A DNA stretch of 64,000 nt from NCBI GenBank assembly GCA_902626365.1, contig CACOFE010000003.1, forward strand, positions 1 to 64,000, read 5' to 3'. A program made the position numbers and the translations under genes. Source of the stretch: an uncultured Bacteroidota bacterium. Lineage in GTDB: Bacteria > Bacteroidota > Bacteroidia > Flavobacteriales > Flavobacteriaceae. How positions within the stretch are numbered: position 1 is the stretch's first letter; each line of letters begins with the position of its first letter. Below, piece by piece: positions 47,822-58,141 of this stretch. The notes below the pieces were generated by a model, which searched no databases, was not told where the DNA came from, and saw only the letters and a program-made list of their open reading frames with translations.

Positions 47822-49345
47822 TTAGTCAATTAAATCATTGGTATTGATTTCAATTAACGGAATCGGTAATGACATTACTTGAGCCTCATCAGTACTCAAT
47901 GTTAGGTCAACAGAAGGGTTGTGGATAGGATTATTGTTGTGGAATAAAATCGTTTTATTTAAAAAATAATCGAACCCTCTTCTTCTATTGTTGTGAGCGT
48001 CTTCGCCTTCACCTAACATTTCAAATCTATATTCATACATTACTGCCTCTCTAAACTCATCTTGAGTTCCAAAATAAGCACCTTGCGGGCTCATTCCCAC
48101 TCTACTTAAAAGCTCTGTAATAAATCCTAATTGTTGCCCATTATCTAATTCATTAGAAATTTCGGCCAACATTATTAATACTTCACCATACCTGTATATA
48201 ATTACATTTTGATCTCCATATTGATTGCTGTGTTGTGTGTCCTTTTCAGTGAATTTAAAAAAGTATGGATGTGCTTTTGAAAAATTTGGCCTACCTGGAT
48301 TTGAAGGATAGACAGTTATTAGATTGCCATTGTCTGCTCTATTATAACTATGCAAATAGGTTCCTTCTAATCTAGGATCATTTGGATATGTCGAAGCATG
48401 GTGGTCATGAACATCTGCGCTAACTCTTAACCATCCAAAATGCTGTCCTAATTTATATTTCCAAGGGGTAAAGTTTCTTCCCATCTGTGAGTTAGCTGCA
48501 TCTTGACTAATTTGTAATTCCCATATTGACTCAGGTGAATTTTCATTAGTATCTGTAAATAAACTGCTGTAGTCAGCAACCAAACTATATTGACCATAAA
48601 CCTGCATTGCTTGATCATAGGCTAATTGCCAATAATCCATTTCACTTACTCCAGCAGCTCTTAAATCTGGATTAGTAGCTAGTGTCATATAAACTTTTGC
48701 TAATAACATATTAGCAGCATACTGTTTAGGATATCCTGTTCCAAAATTACCATTCATTAGAGAAGCTGCCATTTCAGCGTCAGCAATTATTTGCGCATAA
48801 ACATCTTTTGACGGAGAAGTTGCTAAATGTAAATTTTCATTGTTAGGTAATGACAACCAAAGTGGGATATCGCCCCAAAGTCTAGTCAATGAAAAATATG
48901 ACCATGCCCTAACAAAATATGCTTGACCCGCAATATCGTTGAAGCCAGATTCATCTGAAGTTGAAGGCTCTATAACAGTTACCACATTTTGTATCGCGCC
49001 ATTACATCTTGCGATTACAGAATATAATCCTCCCCACATTGCCTCCGAGTCAGCATCATAAGTTGGCTTAAGTGAAAAAAGGTTTGCATTATTTATGTTG
49101 TTTACATTATTGCCGCCATTTTTTCCTGCAGTAAATAATCCAGAAAATCCATTGATTGCAAATATTCTTCTTTCTTGCGCATTGTAGCTAGTCAATGCCT
49201 GGTAGATCCCATCTAATGCGCCTTTTGCAACATTTATATCAGTGTATACCGCTTCAGAATCTAAAAATATAGGATCTTCATCAAGGTCACATGACATTGA
49301 GAATAACCCAATTATAGCTAATAATATTATTTTAAAATTTTTCAT
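47822..49345 (-). CDS. susD: SusD/RagB family outer membrane lipoprotein
   Basis: Lipobox GLFSMSC, AYFVRAWSYFSLTRLWGDIPLWL, EVLIMLAEISNE, RRRGFDYFLNK. Confidence 0.95.
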   Translation of the reverse strand: MKNFKIILLAIIGLFSMSCDLDEDPIFLDSEAVYTDINVAKGALDGIYQALTSYNAQERRIFAINGFSGLFTAGKNGGNNVNNINNANLFSLKPTYDADSEAMWGGLYSVIARCNGAIQNVVTVIEPSTSDESGFNDIAGQAYFVRAWSYFSLTRLWGDIPLWLSLPNNENLHLATSPSKDVYAQIIADAEMAASLMNGNFGTGYPKQYAANMLLAKVYMTLATNPDLRAAGVSEMDYWQLAYDQAMQVYGQYSLVADYSSLFTDTNENSPESIWELQISQDAANSQMGRNFTPWKYKLGQHFGWLRVSADVHDHHASTYPNDPRLEGTYLHSYNRADNGNLITVYPSNPGRPNFSKAHPYFFKFTEKDTQHSNQYGDQNVIIYRYGEVLIMLAEISNELDNGQQLGFITELLSRVGMSPQGAYFGTQDEFREAVMYEYRFEMLGEGEDAHNNRRRGFDYFLNKTILFHNNNPIHNPSVDLTLSTDEAQVMSLPIPLIEINTNDLID

Positions 49346-49374
49346 AATTAAAGAATTTAGTTTTTTTAATTTTT

Positions 49375-52300
49375 TTAAAATCCAACGTTAAGCCCTACAA
49401 TAAATGTTCTTGCATTTGCTCGACCATTCCAATCAACTCCATTTATTAAACCATTATAAAGGAAGCTTGAAATTTCAGGGTCATATCCTGAGTAGTCTGT
49501 CCAAGTAAGTAAATTTTGTCCGGCTATAAATAATTTTAAATTACTGATTGAATCATTATTATTTACGTCAAAGTCATAACTAACAGTTAAATTACTTAAC
49601 CTCAAATAGCTTCCATCCTCAATAATTCTATCAGTCATTGCTGGTTGTCCATTAGTTGAATAACCAATTCTTGGGTAGGTGTTTGTTTGGGCGTCAGGTC
49701 TCCAAGCATTATAATAAGCATCGGGTGCTATATTTAAATATGTTAAGCCCTCTGCATTATCTAATTGTAGTAGATTACCATTAGCTATATCATTACCATA
49801 AACACCATTAAATAGAATACTCGCTGTTAGTCTTTTGTAGGTTAGGTTAAAATTAAATCCATAAATAAAATCAGGGTTTGGATTACCGATGAAAGTTCTG
49901 TCATTTAAGTCAATTATTCCGTCTCCATTTTGATCAACAATTCGAACATCACCGGGAACAGCAGTTGTTCCAAAAACATCTGGTAAAATATCTCCTGTTT
50001 GGTAAATTCCGTCTGTTTCTAAACCATAAAATAAACTTGTTTCTTCACCTTCAACAAATACATTTGCTGGATACCTAAATAAATTACTTCTAGTGACCTC
50101 AGATCCAAAATAGAATCTTCTTTCTTCTGCTATTCCATCAACATAAAACTCATCCAAAGGTTGTGAAGATAAATCAGTTATTTTTGTTTTATTAAAACCA
50201 ATATTTCCTCCCATTGTTAGCTGTAAATCATTGCCAGAAATTAGATCCATGTTTAATGAAATTTCCAGTCCCTTGTTTGTTATTTCTCCTTGGTTAACCA
50301 GAATATTAGAAAAACCTGACGATGTTGGAATACTAACTCTTTGAAGAAGGTCTTTAGTTACCTTTTCATAAATATCAACTGTACCTGTTATTTTTTTATT
50401 ATTTGTAGCAAAGTCAGCCCCAAAATTTACCTGCTCTGTTGTTTCCCAAGTTAAATCAGGATTTGCAACATTTTGTAAAGCAATTGGAACATTTGTTCCT
50501 CCGTCAGAATTTCCGTATAAATTTGGTGAAACCCCGTAATTAGATAAAGTTCCATAGGATCCGATTCCATGATTACCAATTTGACCCCAACCAGCTCTTA
50601 ACTTAAGTTCTTCAAATAACTTTAAGTCATTGTTCTGATGAACATTCCATGCTAGTGCAAAAGACGGGAAAAAACCATAACGATTATTTTGAGCAAACTT
50701 TGAAACACCATCTTTTCTAAACGTTGCTGTTAAGATATATGTGTTATCATAAGTATAATTAAATCTTCCTAATAAAGAGAAAATTTGCTGATCGCCCTTA
50801 ATGTAGGTTAGTGGTCTTGTTATAACCTGACCATAGGCAGGGTTTTGTGTTGTAAATTGTGTTGTAACAAAATCCTCAACAGCATAAATATTATTAGACA
50901 CCTTTCTTACGTCATAAGTGACACCAAGTACACTATTAATCCTATGCTTTCTTTTTAAAGTTCTATTAAACCTTAAAAAATTATTCACTTGAAAAGATGA
51001 ATTATTCAGTCCCGTAATTTGCAATGATCCGTTAGCATTGTTTCCTTGCCATGTGGTTGTTCCAAAAAATCTTCTTCTTTCTTTATTTCGAATATTACCG
51101 CCAACTTTAACCTGATATCTTAAACCTTGTACCGGTAATTTATATGTTAATGCAAGGTTACCAATATACCTGCTTTCTTTGGAAATATCTTCAAAATCAT
51201 TTATCCATGCATAAGGATTAGAAATGTCTAAATCTTCACCAAAATCTTCAAACTCTTCTGTAATGATAGGCCTAAATGAAATTGCTTGTTTAATAAAGCT
51301 TTGATTTGATCCACCCAATAAATCACCACTTTCAGCGAAATTTGTTGAACTAATATAACCACTCATTCTTGCTTCAAGTATTAACTTATCGTTTAAATCC
51401 TGATTGAAATTTATTCTCATATCACCACTTTGAAAAGATGATGTAGGAACAATACCTTCTTGATCATCAAATCCCGCAGAGATATAGTAGTTTCCATTGT
51501 CAGTTCCTCCAGAAACAGAACCTCCAACTTTTCTGCTAATACCATTTCGATAGATTTCATCCTGCCAATGATAAGAACGGGCTGGGATGCCTGAAATAGT
51601 ACCATCCGATTCAACACCATAAATTGCGTAATCATCATCTACAAAATATCTTGGAGCTAAACCATTGTTTGCCTGTACTTCATTTGCGTAAGCAGCAAAA
51701 CCATAAGGATCTAAAACATCATATTTTTTTGACATGACTCTAACCGAAGTATTTGAAAAGGTTTCGATTTTAACTTTTCCGCTCTTACCTTTTTTTGTGG
51801 TTATTAACACAACTCCATTAGCACCTCTGGAACCATAGATTGCAGTTGCTGACGCATCTTTTAAAACCTGAATACTTTCAATATCTCTTGGATTAATGCC
51901 ATTTAAACCATTTTGGCTTTCTTGGCCTAAATTTCCTACCCCTGCTGGTAACACATCTTCCCCGGCAGATGAAATAATTACGCCATCTACAACATATAAT
52001 GGTTCGTTATTACCTCTCAAACTATTTGTTCCTCTAATTTTAACACTTATTCCAGCGCCTGGCGTAGCAGAATTTTGAACTACTTGAACACCTGCGGCTC
52101 TACCCTGCAATAATTGATCAATAGAGTTAGATTGATTTGCAACTTCTTCCTCGACCTCGACCTGAGACAATGAACCTGTTAAATCTTTTTTCAATACCGA
52201 TCCATAGCCTATTACTACAACTTCCTCAAGCTGCTCAAGATCTGGTATCATCATAATACTAATATTATCTGAGGACGAAACATCAACCTCCTGAGTTGTG

Positions 52301-52524
52301 TAGCCTAAATAAGAAAATATCAAGACCTTTTCTTTATCAGATGGAATTGCGATTGAATAGTTTCCATCAAAGTCTGTCAAAGCTCCAATATTAGAGTTCT
52401 GAACGGTGATATTCACCCCCACTAGTGGAAGATTATTTTCATCATTAACAGTTCCCGAAATCGTTTTCGTTTGTGAGAAAACTAAAATTGGGAAAAGAAT
52501 AAATACTACAAGTAAGTTTTTCAT
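49375..52524 (-). CDS. susC: SusC/RagA TonB-linked outer membrane protein (ORF track extends to 52569)
   Basis: TISGTVNDENNLPLVGVNITVQ..GALTDFDGNYSI, EEVVVIGYGSVLKKDLTGS, LLQGRAAGVQVVQNSATPGAGISVKIRGTNSL; signal peptide starts at 52524. Confidence 0.97.
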   Translation of the reverse strand: MKNLLVVFILFPILVFSQTKTISGTVNDENNLPLVGVNITVQNSNIGALTDFDGNYSIAIPSDKEKVLIFSYLGYTTQEVDVSSSDNISIMMIPDLEQLEEVVVIGYGSVLKKDLTGSLSQVEVEEEVANQSNSIDQLLQGRAAGVQVVQNSATPGAGISVKIRGTNSLRGNNEPLYVVDGVIISSAGEDVLPAGVGNLGQESQNGLNGINPRDIESIQVLKDASATAIYGSRGANGVVLITTKKGKSGKVKIETFSNTSVRVMSKKYDVLDPYGFAAYANEVQANNGLAPRYFVDDDYAIYGVESDGTISGIPARSYHWQDEIYRNGISRKVGGSVSGGTDNGNYYISAGFDDQEGIVPTSSFQSGDMRINFNQDLNDKLILEARMSGYISSTNFAESGDLLGGSNQSFIKQAISFRPIITEEFEDFGEDLDISNPYAWINDFEDISKESRYIGNLALTYKLPVQGLRYQVKVGGNIRNKERRRFFGTTTWQGNNANGSLQITGLNNSSFQVNNFLRFNRTLKRKHRINSVLGVTYDVRKVSNNIYAVEDFVTTQFTTQNPAYGQVITRPLTYIKGDQQIFSLLGRFNYTYDNTYILTATFRKDGVSKFAQNNRYGFFPSFALAWNVHQNNDLKLFEELKLRAGWGQIGNHGIGSYGTLSNYGVSPNLYGNSDGGTNVPIALQNVANPDLTWETTEQVNFGADFATNNKKITGTVDIYEKVTKDLLQRVSIPTSSGFSNILVNQGEITNKGLEISLNMDLISGNDLQLTMGGNIGFNKTKITDLSSQPLDEFYVDGIAEERRFYFGSEVTRSNLFRYPANVFVEGEETSLFYGLETDGIYQTGDILPDVFGTTAVPGDVRIVDQNGDGIIDLNDRTFIGNPNPDFIYGFNFNLTYKRLTASILFNGVYGNDIANGNLLQLDNAEGLTYLNIAPDAYYNAWRPDAQTNTYPRIGYSTNGQPAMTDRIIEDGSYLRLSNLTVSYDFDVNNNDSISNLKLFIAGQNLLTWTDYSGYDPEISSFLYNGLINGVDWNGRANARTFIVGLNVGF

Positions 52525-52749
52525 GATTAGTTTATTTCTGTTATTAAATATAATGGCTAAATATAACACTATAGCTTATTTTAGAAAAGGTGTTTGTAAA
52601 TAATACTGTAAATTTTTGATGTTTTAATATTTTTATAGCTCAAATGCTGCAATATTCATAAGTTTTTATAGAATAATTTGTCAATTTTCTCACGAAGCAT
52701 TCATTAAAAAATCCTTCGCATGCATAGTATTTTTTTTTATATTCGAATC

Positions 52750-54057
52750 ATGAAAAAAAATAGTAGCTACTTCTTATTTATTCTATGCTCTTTATTTTTT
52801 ATAAATCCAATTGAGGCGCAAATCAATTTACCTATAGATTTTGAGAATGAGCAAATTACTAATGATGATATTATTCATTTTAATGGTGGCTCAGGATATG
52901 TTGTGTATAATCCTCAAATCGATAATGACAACCCAAGTGAATATGTTGGTGTAATCATAAGAGATGGGGGTGATATTTGGGCGGGAACCTATATTGAACT
53001 TGATAGTTATTTAGACTTTTCAACCAATACTACGTTAAACATGCGTGTTCTTTCACCCTACCCAGGTTTATTGGTCAAGTTTAAAATTGAAGGTGATCAA
53101 GGAGCTTTTCCCTCTGAACCAGCAACAGAAAGGGATAGTTATACAACTAAGACTAATGAGTGGGAAATACTATCATGGGATTTCTCTGGCGAACCTTCAA
53201 ACACATATAGAAAGCTTGTTTTAATGTTTGATTTTGGAAATGTTGGTGACGGTACTGCCAACTCTACATTTTATTATGATGATATTTATCAAACTGACCC
53301 AAGTGGAGGTCTTAGTCAAATGGATTTACCAGTTACCTTTGAAGATCCTGGTGTATATTATGTATTGACAGACTTTGGAGGGAACGGTCCTTCAACAATT
53401 TTAGAAACAGTTGACGGCAATTACGCAAGAGTAGAAAAAAATAGCGGCGCTGAAACATGGGCTGGAGTTACAATCGGTTCTGGAGCTGGATTTTTGAACG
53501 ATATTCCAATTACGAATAACGATAAAAAAATGTTTGTACATGTTTATGTCTCTGGCACAACTCAAACTGGGATTCCTATAAAATTAAAAATCGAAAATTC
53601 ACAGGACCCTACTCAATCCGTTGAAACGGACACCTATACGACAGTTGCTGGGGAATGGGAAATAATGGAGTTTGACTTTTCAAATGAGTCAGAAGGAACA
53701 GCTGCACTTAACACAAATTATGTTTTTGACATGGCCTCTATATTTTTTGATTTTGGATCTACTGGAAATCAAAATACGGTATATTATTTTGACAATGTTT
53801 CATTTGGCTCTCCGCTTAATGTTGATGAAAGCTTATTTTTATCCTATAGAGTTTATCCGAACCCATTTACAGAAATAATTAATATTTTTGGAATTGAAGG
53901 GGCTGAAATCATTGTTGTTAATGATATTCTTGGAAAGGAGATGTTTAGAGGAGTTGGGGTTAGAAAAATTAATTTATCAAATTATCAAAAAGGAACATAT
54001 TTCTTGACCGTTACAAAAAATACACTAAGTAGTACTTTTAAAATCATAAAAAAATAA
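52750..54057 (+). CDS. T9SS-secreted tandem CBM-like protein (ORF track starts 52720)
   Basis: Signal peptide MKKNSSYFLFILCSLFFINPIEAQ; two similar ~160-aa modules (LPIDFEN.../LPVTFED...), C-terminal VYPNPFTEIINIFG...GTYFLTVTKNTLSSTFKIIKK. Confidence 0.8.
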   Translation: MKKNSSYFLFILCSLFFINPIEAQINLPIDFENEQITNDDIIHFNGGSGYVVYNPQIDNDNPSEYVGVIIRDGGDIWAGTYIELDSYLDFSTNTTLNMRVLSPYPGLLVKFKIEGDQGAFPSEPATERDSYTTKTNEWEILSWDFSGEPSNTYRKLVLMFDFGNVGDGTANSTFYYDDIYQTDPSGGLSQMDLPVTFEDPGVYYVLTDFGGNGPSTILETVDGNYARVEKNSGAETWAGVTIGSGAGFLNDIPITNNDKKMFVHVYVSGTTQTGIPIKLKIENSQDPTQSVETDTYTTVAGEWEIMEFDFSNESEGTAALNTNYVFDMASIFFDFGSTGNQNTVYYFDNVSFGSPLNVDESLFLSYRVYPNPFTEIINIFGIEGAEIIVVNDILGKEMFRGVGVRKINLSNYQKGTYFLTVTKNTLSSTFKIIKK

Positions 54058-54061
54058 ATTT

Positions 54062-54241
54062 ATGAGTAATTTTTGGAATCCATATAATTATCGTAGACTT
54101 TTCAATCTAGCTATTTTTTTAATACTTCTTGGCGGAGTGCTTTCTATTATAGAATTACTTACTGAAAATAGTAGCTCAATATTTATCTCTGGAGTTGTTT
54201 TGATAATCCTAATAAATATTTTTAAATCAAAGTTTCACTAG
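54062..54241 (+). CDS. small membrane protein, 59 aa
   Basis: MSNFWNPYNYRRLFNLAIFLILLGGVLSIIELLTENSSSIFISGVVLIILINIFKSKFH; below the ORF-track cutoff. Confidence 0.45.
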   Translation: MSNFWNPYNYRRLFNLAIFLILLGGVLSIIELLTENSSSIFISGVVLIILINIFKSKFH

Positions 54242-54244
54242 ATC

Positions 54245-54742
54245 TTATTTTCTAAGTGAAGTAGGATTTGCAAAGTCTGTAGTAACATACGCATCAGGAT
54301 TTACTGACCTGATTATTCCAAGCACCTTGCTCAGTTTTTTCCTAGGAACAATACACCAAGAAATAGTTACAGCCCCATCTCTACCTTTTGCATTTATGTC
54401 TGTTACTAAGAAGCCCTTTTCTCTAAGTATTTTAGAAATGCTTGTTGACTTAGAAGGGCTAAAAACTCGTACTACTGCACTGCCTAAACCAATAAATTTT
54501 TCAAGCTGAATACCTAGTAATGTGCCTGCGGCAAAACCAAATGCATAAGCAGCAATTAAAAATGGGTCATTTATATCTTTGATCACTTGTGAAACAGCCA
54601 CGATCCAGATTGCTGATTCGATTAAACCAATAAATGCACCAAGCACTGGGTTTTTTGTTACTACTAAGGCCCTAACTGTAGTTAGAGACTGGTCGATTAG
54701 TCTTAGCACAAAGATTAAAAGTGCTGATAAGAAAAGAGTCAT
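54245..54742 (-). CDS. DUF2179/DUF5698 (UPF0316-like) membrane protein
   Basis: FVLRLIDQSLTTVRALVVTKNPVLGAFIGLIESAIWIVAVSQVI; C-terminal soluble domain. Confidence 0.82.
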   Translation of the reverse strand: MTLFLSALLIFVLRLIDQSLTTVRALVVTKNPVLGAFIGLIESAIWIVAVSQVIKDINDPFLIAAYAFGFAAGTLLGIQLEKFIGLGSAVVRVFSPSKSTSISKILREKGFLVTDINAKGRDGAVTISWCIVPRKKLSKVLGIIRSVNPDAYVTTDFANPTSLRK

Positions 54743-54745
54743 ATA

Positions 54746-54967
54746 CTATTTTTTATATATATCAACTTTAGGAATATTACTTTTTTTAATTCTTACAATA
54801 TCTCCTGTCCTTGTATCTAGTCTATACAAAATGCCTGAATCAGACATGGTAGCTATTTGATATGTTCCTGTTTCATTTTTTTGAATTTCTGAAATAGATA
54901 ATAGCAAAGACAAAGTGCCTATACAAGCTAAAGAATAAAGTAGTGAATATTTTAATTTATTTTTCAT
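54746..54967 (-). CDS. hypothetical small membrane-anchored protein
   Basis: 73 aa, N-terminal TM segment, YRLDTRTGDIVRIKK strand; 3 nt from the downstream gene. Confidence 0.55.
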   Translation of the reverse strand: MKNKLKYSLLYSLACIGTLSLLLSISEIQKNETGTYQIATMSDSGILYRLDTRTGDIVRIKKSNIPKVDIYKK

Positions 54968-55053
54968 GATAAAAATTTGAAATTAGTATTATCTAAAATT
55001 AGATGATTTTATAAAGCATTTAATTTTAAATTTGTTTTTTTATTCACTTATTT

Positions 55054-55554
55054 ATGATAAGGCCTGCTAATATTTCTGAAATTGATCCGATACTGAATAT
55101 TACAAAGTCTTGTGCGCTGCATATGATTGATAATGGTATATTTCAGTGGAATGAATATTATCCAGACAAAGAATCATTTATTAATGATGCAGAAAATCAG
55201 GAGTTATATGTTTATGTCTTAAACGGTAAAGTGGTTGCATGTATTTCTCTTTGTCTGCATATGGATGAAGTTTATTTGCCAGTAAAATGGAAAACCAAAA
55301 ATGATAATAATTTATATGTTCATCGATTAGCTGTTCACCCTGATTTTCAAAAAAAAGGCTTGGGAAAATCTTTGATGGACTTTGCAGAAAATTATGCAAA
55401 GGATAACAGCCATGTTTCAGTACGACTTGACACATTTTCAAAAAACAAAAGAAATTTAAAATTTTACGAATCAAGAGGATACCAAAGACTAGACGGAATT
55501 TATTTTCCAAAACAAAGTGAGTTTCCTTTTTATTGTTATGAACTAATCCTTTGA
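55054..55554 (+). CDS. GNAT family N-acetyltransferase
   Basis: IRPANISEIDPILNITKSC, LYVHRLAVHPDFQKKGLGKSLMDFAENYA, RLDTFSKNKRNLKFYESRGY. Confidence 0.9.
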   Translation: MIRPANISEIDPILNITKSCALHMIDNGIFQWNEYYPDKESFINDAENQELYVYVLNGKVVACISLCLHMDEVYLPVKWKTKNDNNLYVHRLAVHPDFQKKGLGKSLMDFAENYAKDNSHVSVRLDTFSKNKRNLKFYESRGYQRLDGIYFPKQSEFPFYCYELIL

Positions 55555-56876
55555 CAAAATCTATTAAAATTTCCGACATTCAAAAACTGGCAATACCTGC
55601 TTTAATTTCTGGTATTGCAGAACCAATTTTATCAATAACTGATACAATCATTGTAGGAAATATGGCTGAAAATGCAACCATATCGCTTGGAGCAGTTGGT
55701 ATTGTAGGTAGTTTTATTTCCATGTTAATTTGGGTGTTTGGTCAAACAAGAAGTGTAATTGCCTCTATTATTGCTCAAGCACTCGGTCAAAAAAAATTAG
55801 AGGAAGTTGAGGATCTCCCTGCTCAAGGAATTTTAATCATTATATCCAGTAGCTTTCTGATTATATTGCTAACATACTTTAACTCCGAGGGTTTATTTAA
55901 ATTTTACAATGCAAGCGGTAATCTTCTCAAATTTTGCGTTGAATATTTTAATATTAGGGTTTGGGGGCTGCCCTTTACTTTATTAACCATAGGCATATTT
56001 GGAATATTTCGAGGATTGCAAAACACATATTACCCGATGATAATTGCTATTGTTGGGACGATATTAAATATAGTATTAGATATAATTTTAGTATATGGAA
56101 TTGAAGGTTTTATAAATCCAATGTTTATTCAAGGAGCTGCCTATGCTAGCTTGGTTGCTCAAGTAACTATGGCATTTCTTGCCGTTATATTGTTGTACAA
56201 AAAAACAAATATCAAGCTTGCTGTCAAATTTCCTTTTAATCCCAAGATTAAATCTTTTATGCAAATGTTTGGAAATTTAGTAATTAGAACTGCTTCACTT
56301 AATGTGACCTTATATTTCTGTAATGCCTTTGCTACTAAATACGGGGATGAGTTTATCGCTGCTTATACCATAGCAATTAATTTGTGGTTCCTTGTCGCGT
56401 TTATTATTGATGGCTACTCAAGTGCAGGGACAATACTTTCCGGAAAATTATATGGTGAAAAATCATATGGTGTGCTGATGAAATTTGGAAATGATTTAAC
56501 AAAAATCGGTGTCAAAATCGGTTTTATTATGTGTATTATTGGGTTTGTTTTTTATTATCCTCTAGGAAGAATATTTAATAATGACCCTGTTGTTTTACAA
56601 GAGTTTTACAATATTTTTTGGATTGTATTAGCGATGCTCCCACTTTGCTCAATTGCATTTATTTTTGATGGTATATATAAAGGTTTAGGGTGGATGAAAG
56701 GTCTTAGAAATGTATTATTATTCTCAACTTTTATAATCTTTGTTCCCTTTGTTATTTTATTTGACCATTATGATCTTGGGCTGCATGGAATCTTTTACGC
56801 GTTTACTCTTTGGATTTTATCAAGATCAATTCCGCTAATAATTAAATTCAGAAAAACATTTAATAAGCTTTCATAA
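55551..56876 (+). CDS. MATE family efflux transporter (TTG start)
   Basis: LAIPALISGIAEPILSITDTIIVGNM; 12-TM; TTG start overlaps the upstream TGA (TTGA). Confidence 0.92.
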   Translation: MTKSIKISDIQKLAIPALISGIAEPILSITDTIIVGNMAENATISLGAVGIVGSFISMLIWVFGQTRSVIASIIAQALGQKKLEEVEDLPAQGILIIISSSFLIILLTYFNSEGLFKFYNASGNLLKFCVEYFNIRVWGLPFTLLTIGIFGIFRGLQNTYYPMIIAIVGTILNIVLDIILVYGIEGFINPMFIQGAAYASLVAQVTMAFLAVILLYKKTNIKLAVKFPFNPKIKSFMQMFGNLVIRTASLNVTLYFCNAFATKYGDEFIAAYTIAINLWFLVAFIIDGYSSAGTILSGKLYGEKSYGVLMKFGNDLTKIGVKIGFIMCIIGFVFYYPLGRIFNNDPVVLQEFYNIFWIVLAMLPLCSIAFIFDGIYKGLGWMKGLRNVLLFSTFIIFVPFVILFDHYDLGLHGIFYAFTLWILSRSIPLIIKFRKTFNKLS

Positions 56877-56909
56877 AAAATGTACATTTGGAGCTCAATA
56901 ATTAACTAA

Positions 56910-57359
56910 ATGCCAAAGATTAGAATTACCAAAAAGTTTAGATTTGAAGCTGCACATGCTCTTTATGGTTATGATGGAAAATGTAAAAATATTCATGGTC
57001 ATAACTACAATCTTTTTGTAACCGTAATCGGAGTTCCTGTTAGTGATAATTCTAACGTAAAGTGTGGAATGGTTATGGATTTTGGTGATCTAAAAAAAAT
57101 AGTCAATTCTGAAGTTATTGAGAAATTTGATCACTCTGTAATTTTTAATAAAAACTCACCACATAAAGAGCTTGCTAAAAATTTAGCAAATGATGGCCAC
57201 AAAGTGGTTATGGCTAATTATCAGCCAACAATTGAAGAAATGGTAATAGATTTTGCGAATAAAATCTCATCAAAGCTTCCTGATTATATCAGTCTTCACT
57301 CGCTAAAATTAGAGGAAACTGAAACATCATATTCAGAATGGTTTGCTGCTGACAATTAA
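56910..57359 (+). CDS. queD: 6-carboxytetrahydropterin synthase family protein
   Basis: FRFEAAHALYGYDGKCKNIHGHNYNL, GMVMDFGDLKKIV, FDHSVIFN, PTIEEMV, LEETETSYSEW. Confidence 0.92.
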   Translation: MPKIRITKKFRFEAAHALYGYDGKCKNIHGHNYNLFVTVIGVPVSDNSNVKCGMVMDFGDLKKIVNSEVIEKFDHSVIFNKNSPHKELAKNLANDGHKVVMANYQPTIEEMVIDFANKISSKLPDYISLHSLKLEETETSYSEWFAADN

Positions 57360-57388
57360 TCTTTTACATATCTTTGAGCTAAGAAGTC

Positions 57389-58141
57389 ATGAAAGTAACT
57401 GAAGGAAAAAAAATATATTTTGCATCTGACAACCACTTAGGTCTTCCGAACTCAAAATCTAGTTTACTTCGCGAAAAGAAGTTTGTTAAATGGTTGGATA
57501 TTATTAAAGAAGATGCACATTCAATTTATCTTCTGGGAGATCTATTTGATTTTTGGTTTGAATACAAAACCGTTATCCCTAAGGGATTTACCAGGGTCTT
57601 AGGAAAAATCGCGGAAATTTCTGATTCTGGAACTCCAATTTACTTCTTCACTGGAAATCATGATATGTGGGTAAACGACTACTTCCAAATGGAGCTTGGA
57701 ATAAAAGTGATCACTGAACCCCAGCAATTTGAAATGAATGAAAAAAGCTTTTTTATTGGCCATGGAGATGGTTTGGGTCCAGGCGATAAATCTTATAAAT
57801 TGATGAAAAAATTCGTGACTAATAACAAATTTTTTAAATGGTGCTTTAGCTGGATTCACCCTGACATAGGAGTTAAGCTAGGTCAATTTTTATCAAGAGA
57901 AAAGAAAATCATGTCTGCAAAAAAGGACATTGGAGACATTGAAAATCAATGGCTAACCCAATACTGCAGAAAAAAGTTAGAAACTAACAATTACAATTAT
58001 TTCATATTTGGGCATTCACACACTCCAGTTGAGTTAGAGTTAAATTCTGAGTCCAAATACATAAATCTTGGGGATTGGATTACAAATTTTACCTATGCTG
58101 AATTCGACGGGGAAAATTTATCCCTAAATAGATTTGATTAA
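57389..58141 (+). CDS. lpxH: UDP-2,3-diacylglucosamine diphosphatase
   Basis: YFASDNHLGLPNS, LLGDLFDFWFEYK, FFTGNHDMWVNDYF, IFGHSHTPVELEL. Confidence 0.92.
   Translation: MKVTEGKKIYFASDNHLGLPNSKSSLLREKKFVKWLDIIKEDAHSIYLLGDLFDFWFEYKTVIPKGFTRVLGKIAEISDSGTPIYFFTGNHDMWVNDYFQMELGIKVITEPQQFEMNEKSFFIGHGDGLGPGDKSYKLMKKFVTNNKFFKWCFSWIHPDIGVKLGQFLSREKKIMSAKKDIGDIENQWLTQYCRKKLETNNYNYFIFGHSHTPVELELNSESKYINLGDWITNFTYAEFDGENLSLNRFD

Noticed and set aside
52683-52718. Short GAAG...CTTC inverted repeat in the susC/CBM intergenic region
   Set aside because: Arms of about 5 bp with a large spacer are expected by chance.
55181-55579. 132-aa minus ORF
   Set aside because: Antisense to the GNAT gene, no domain features.
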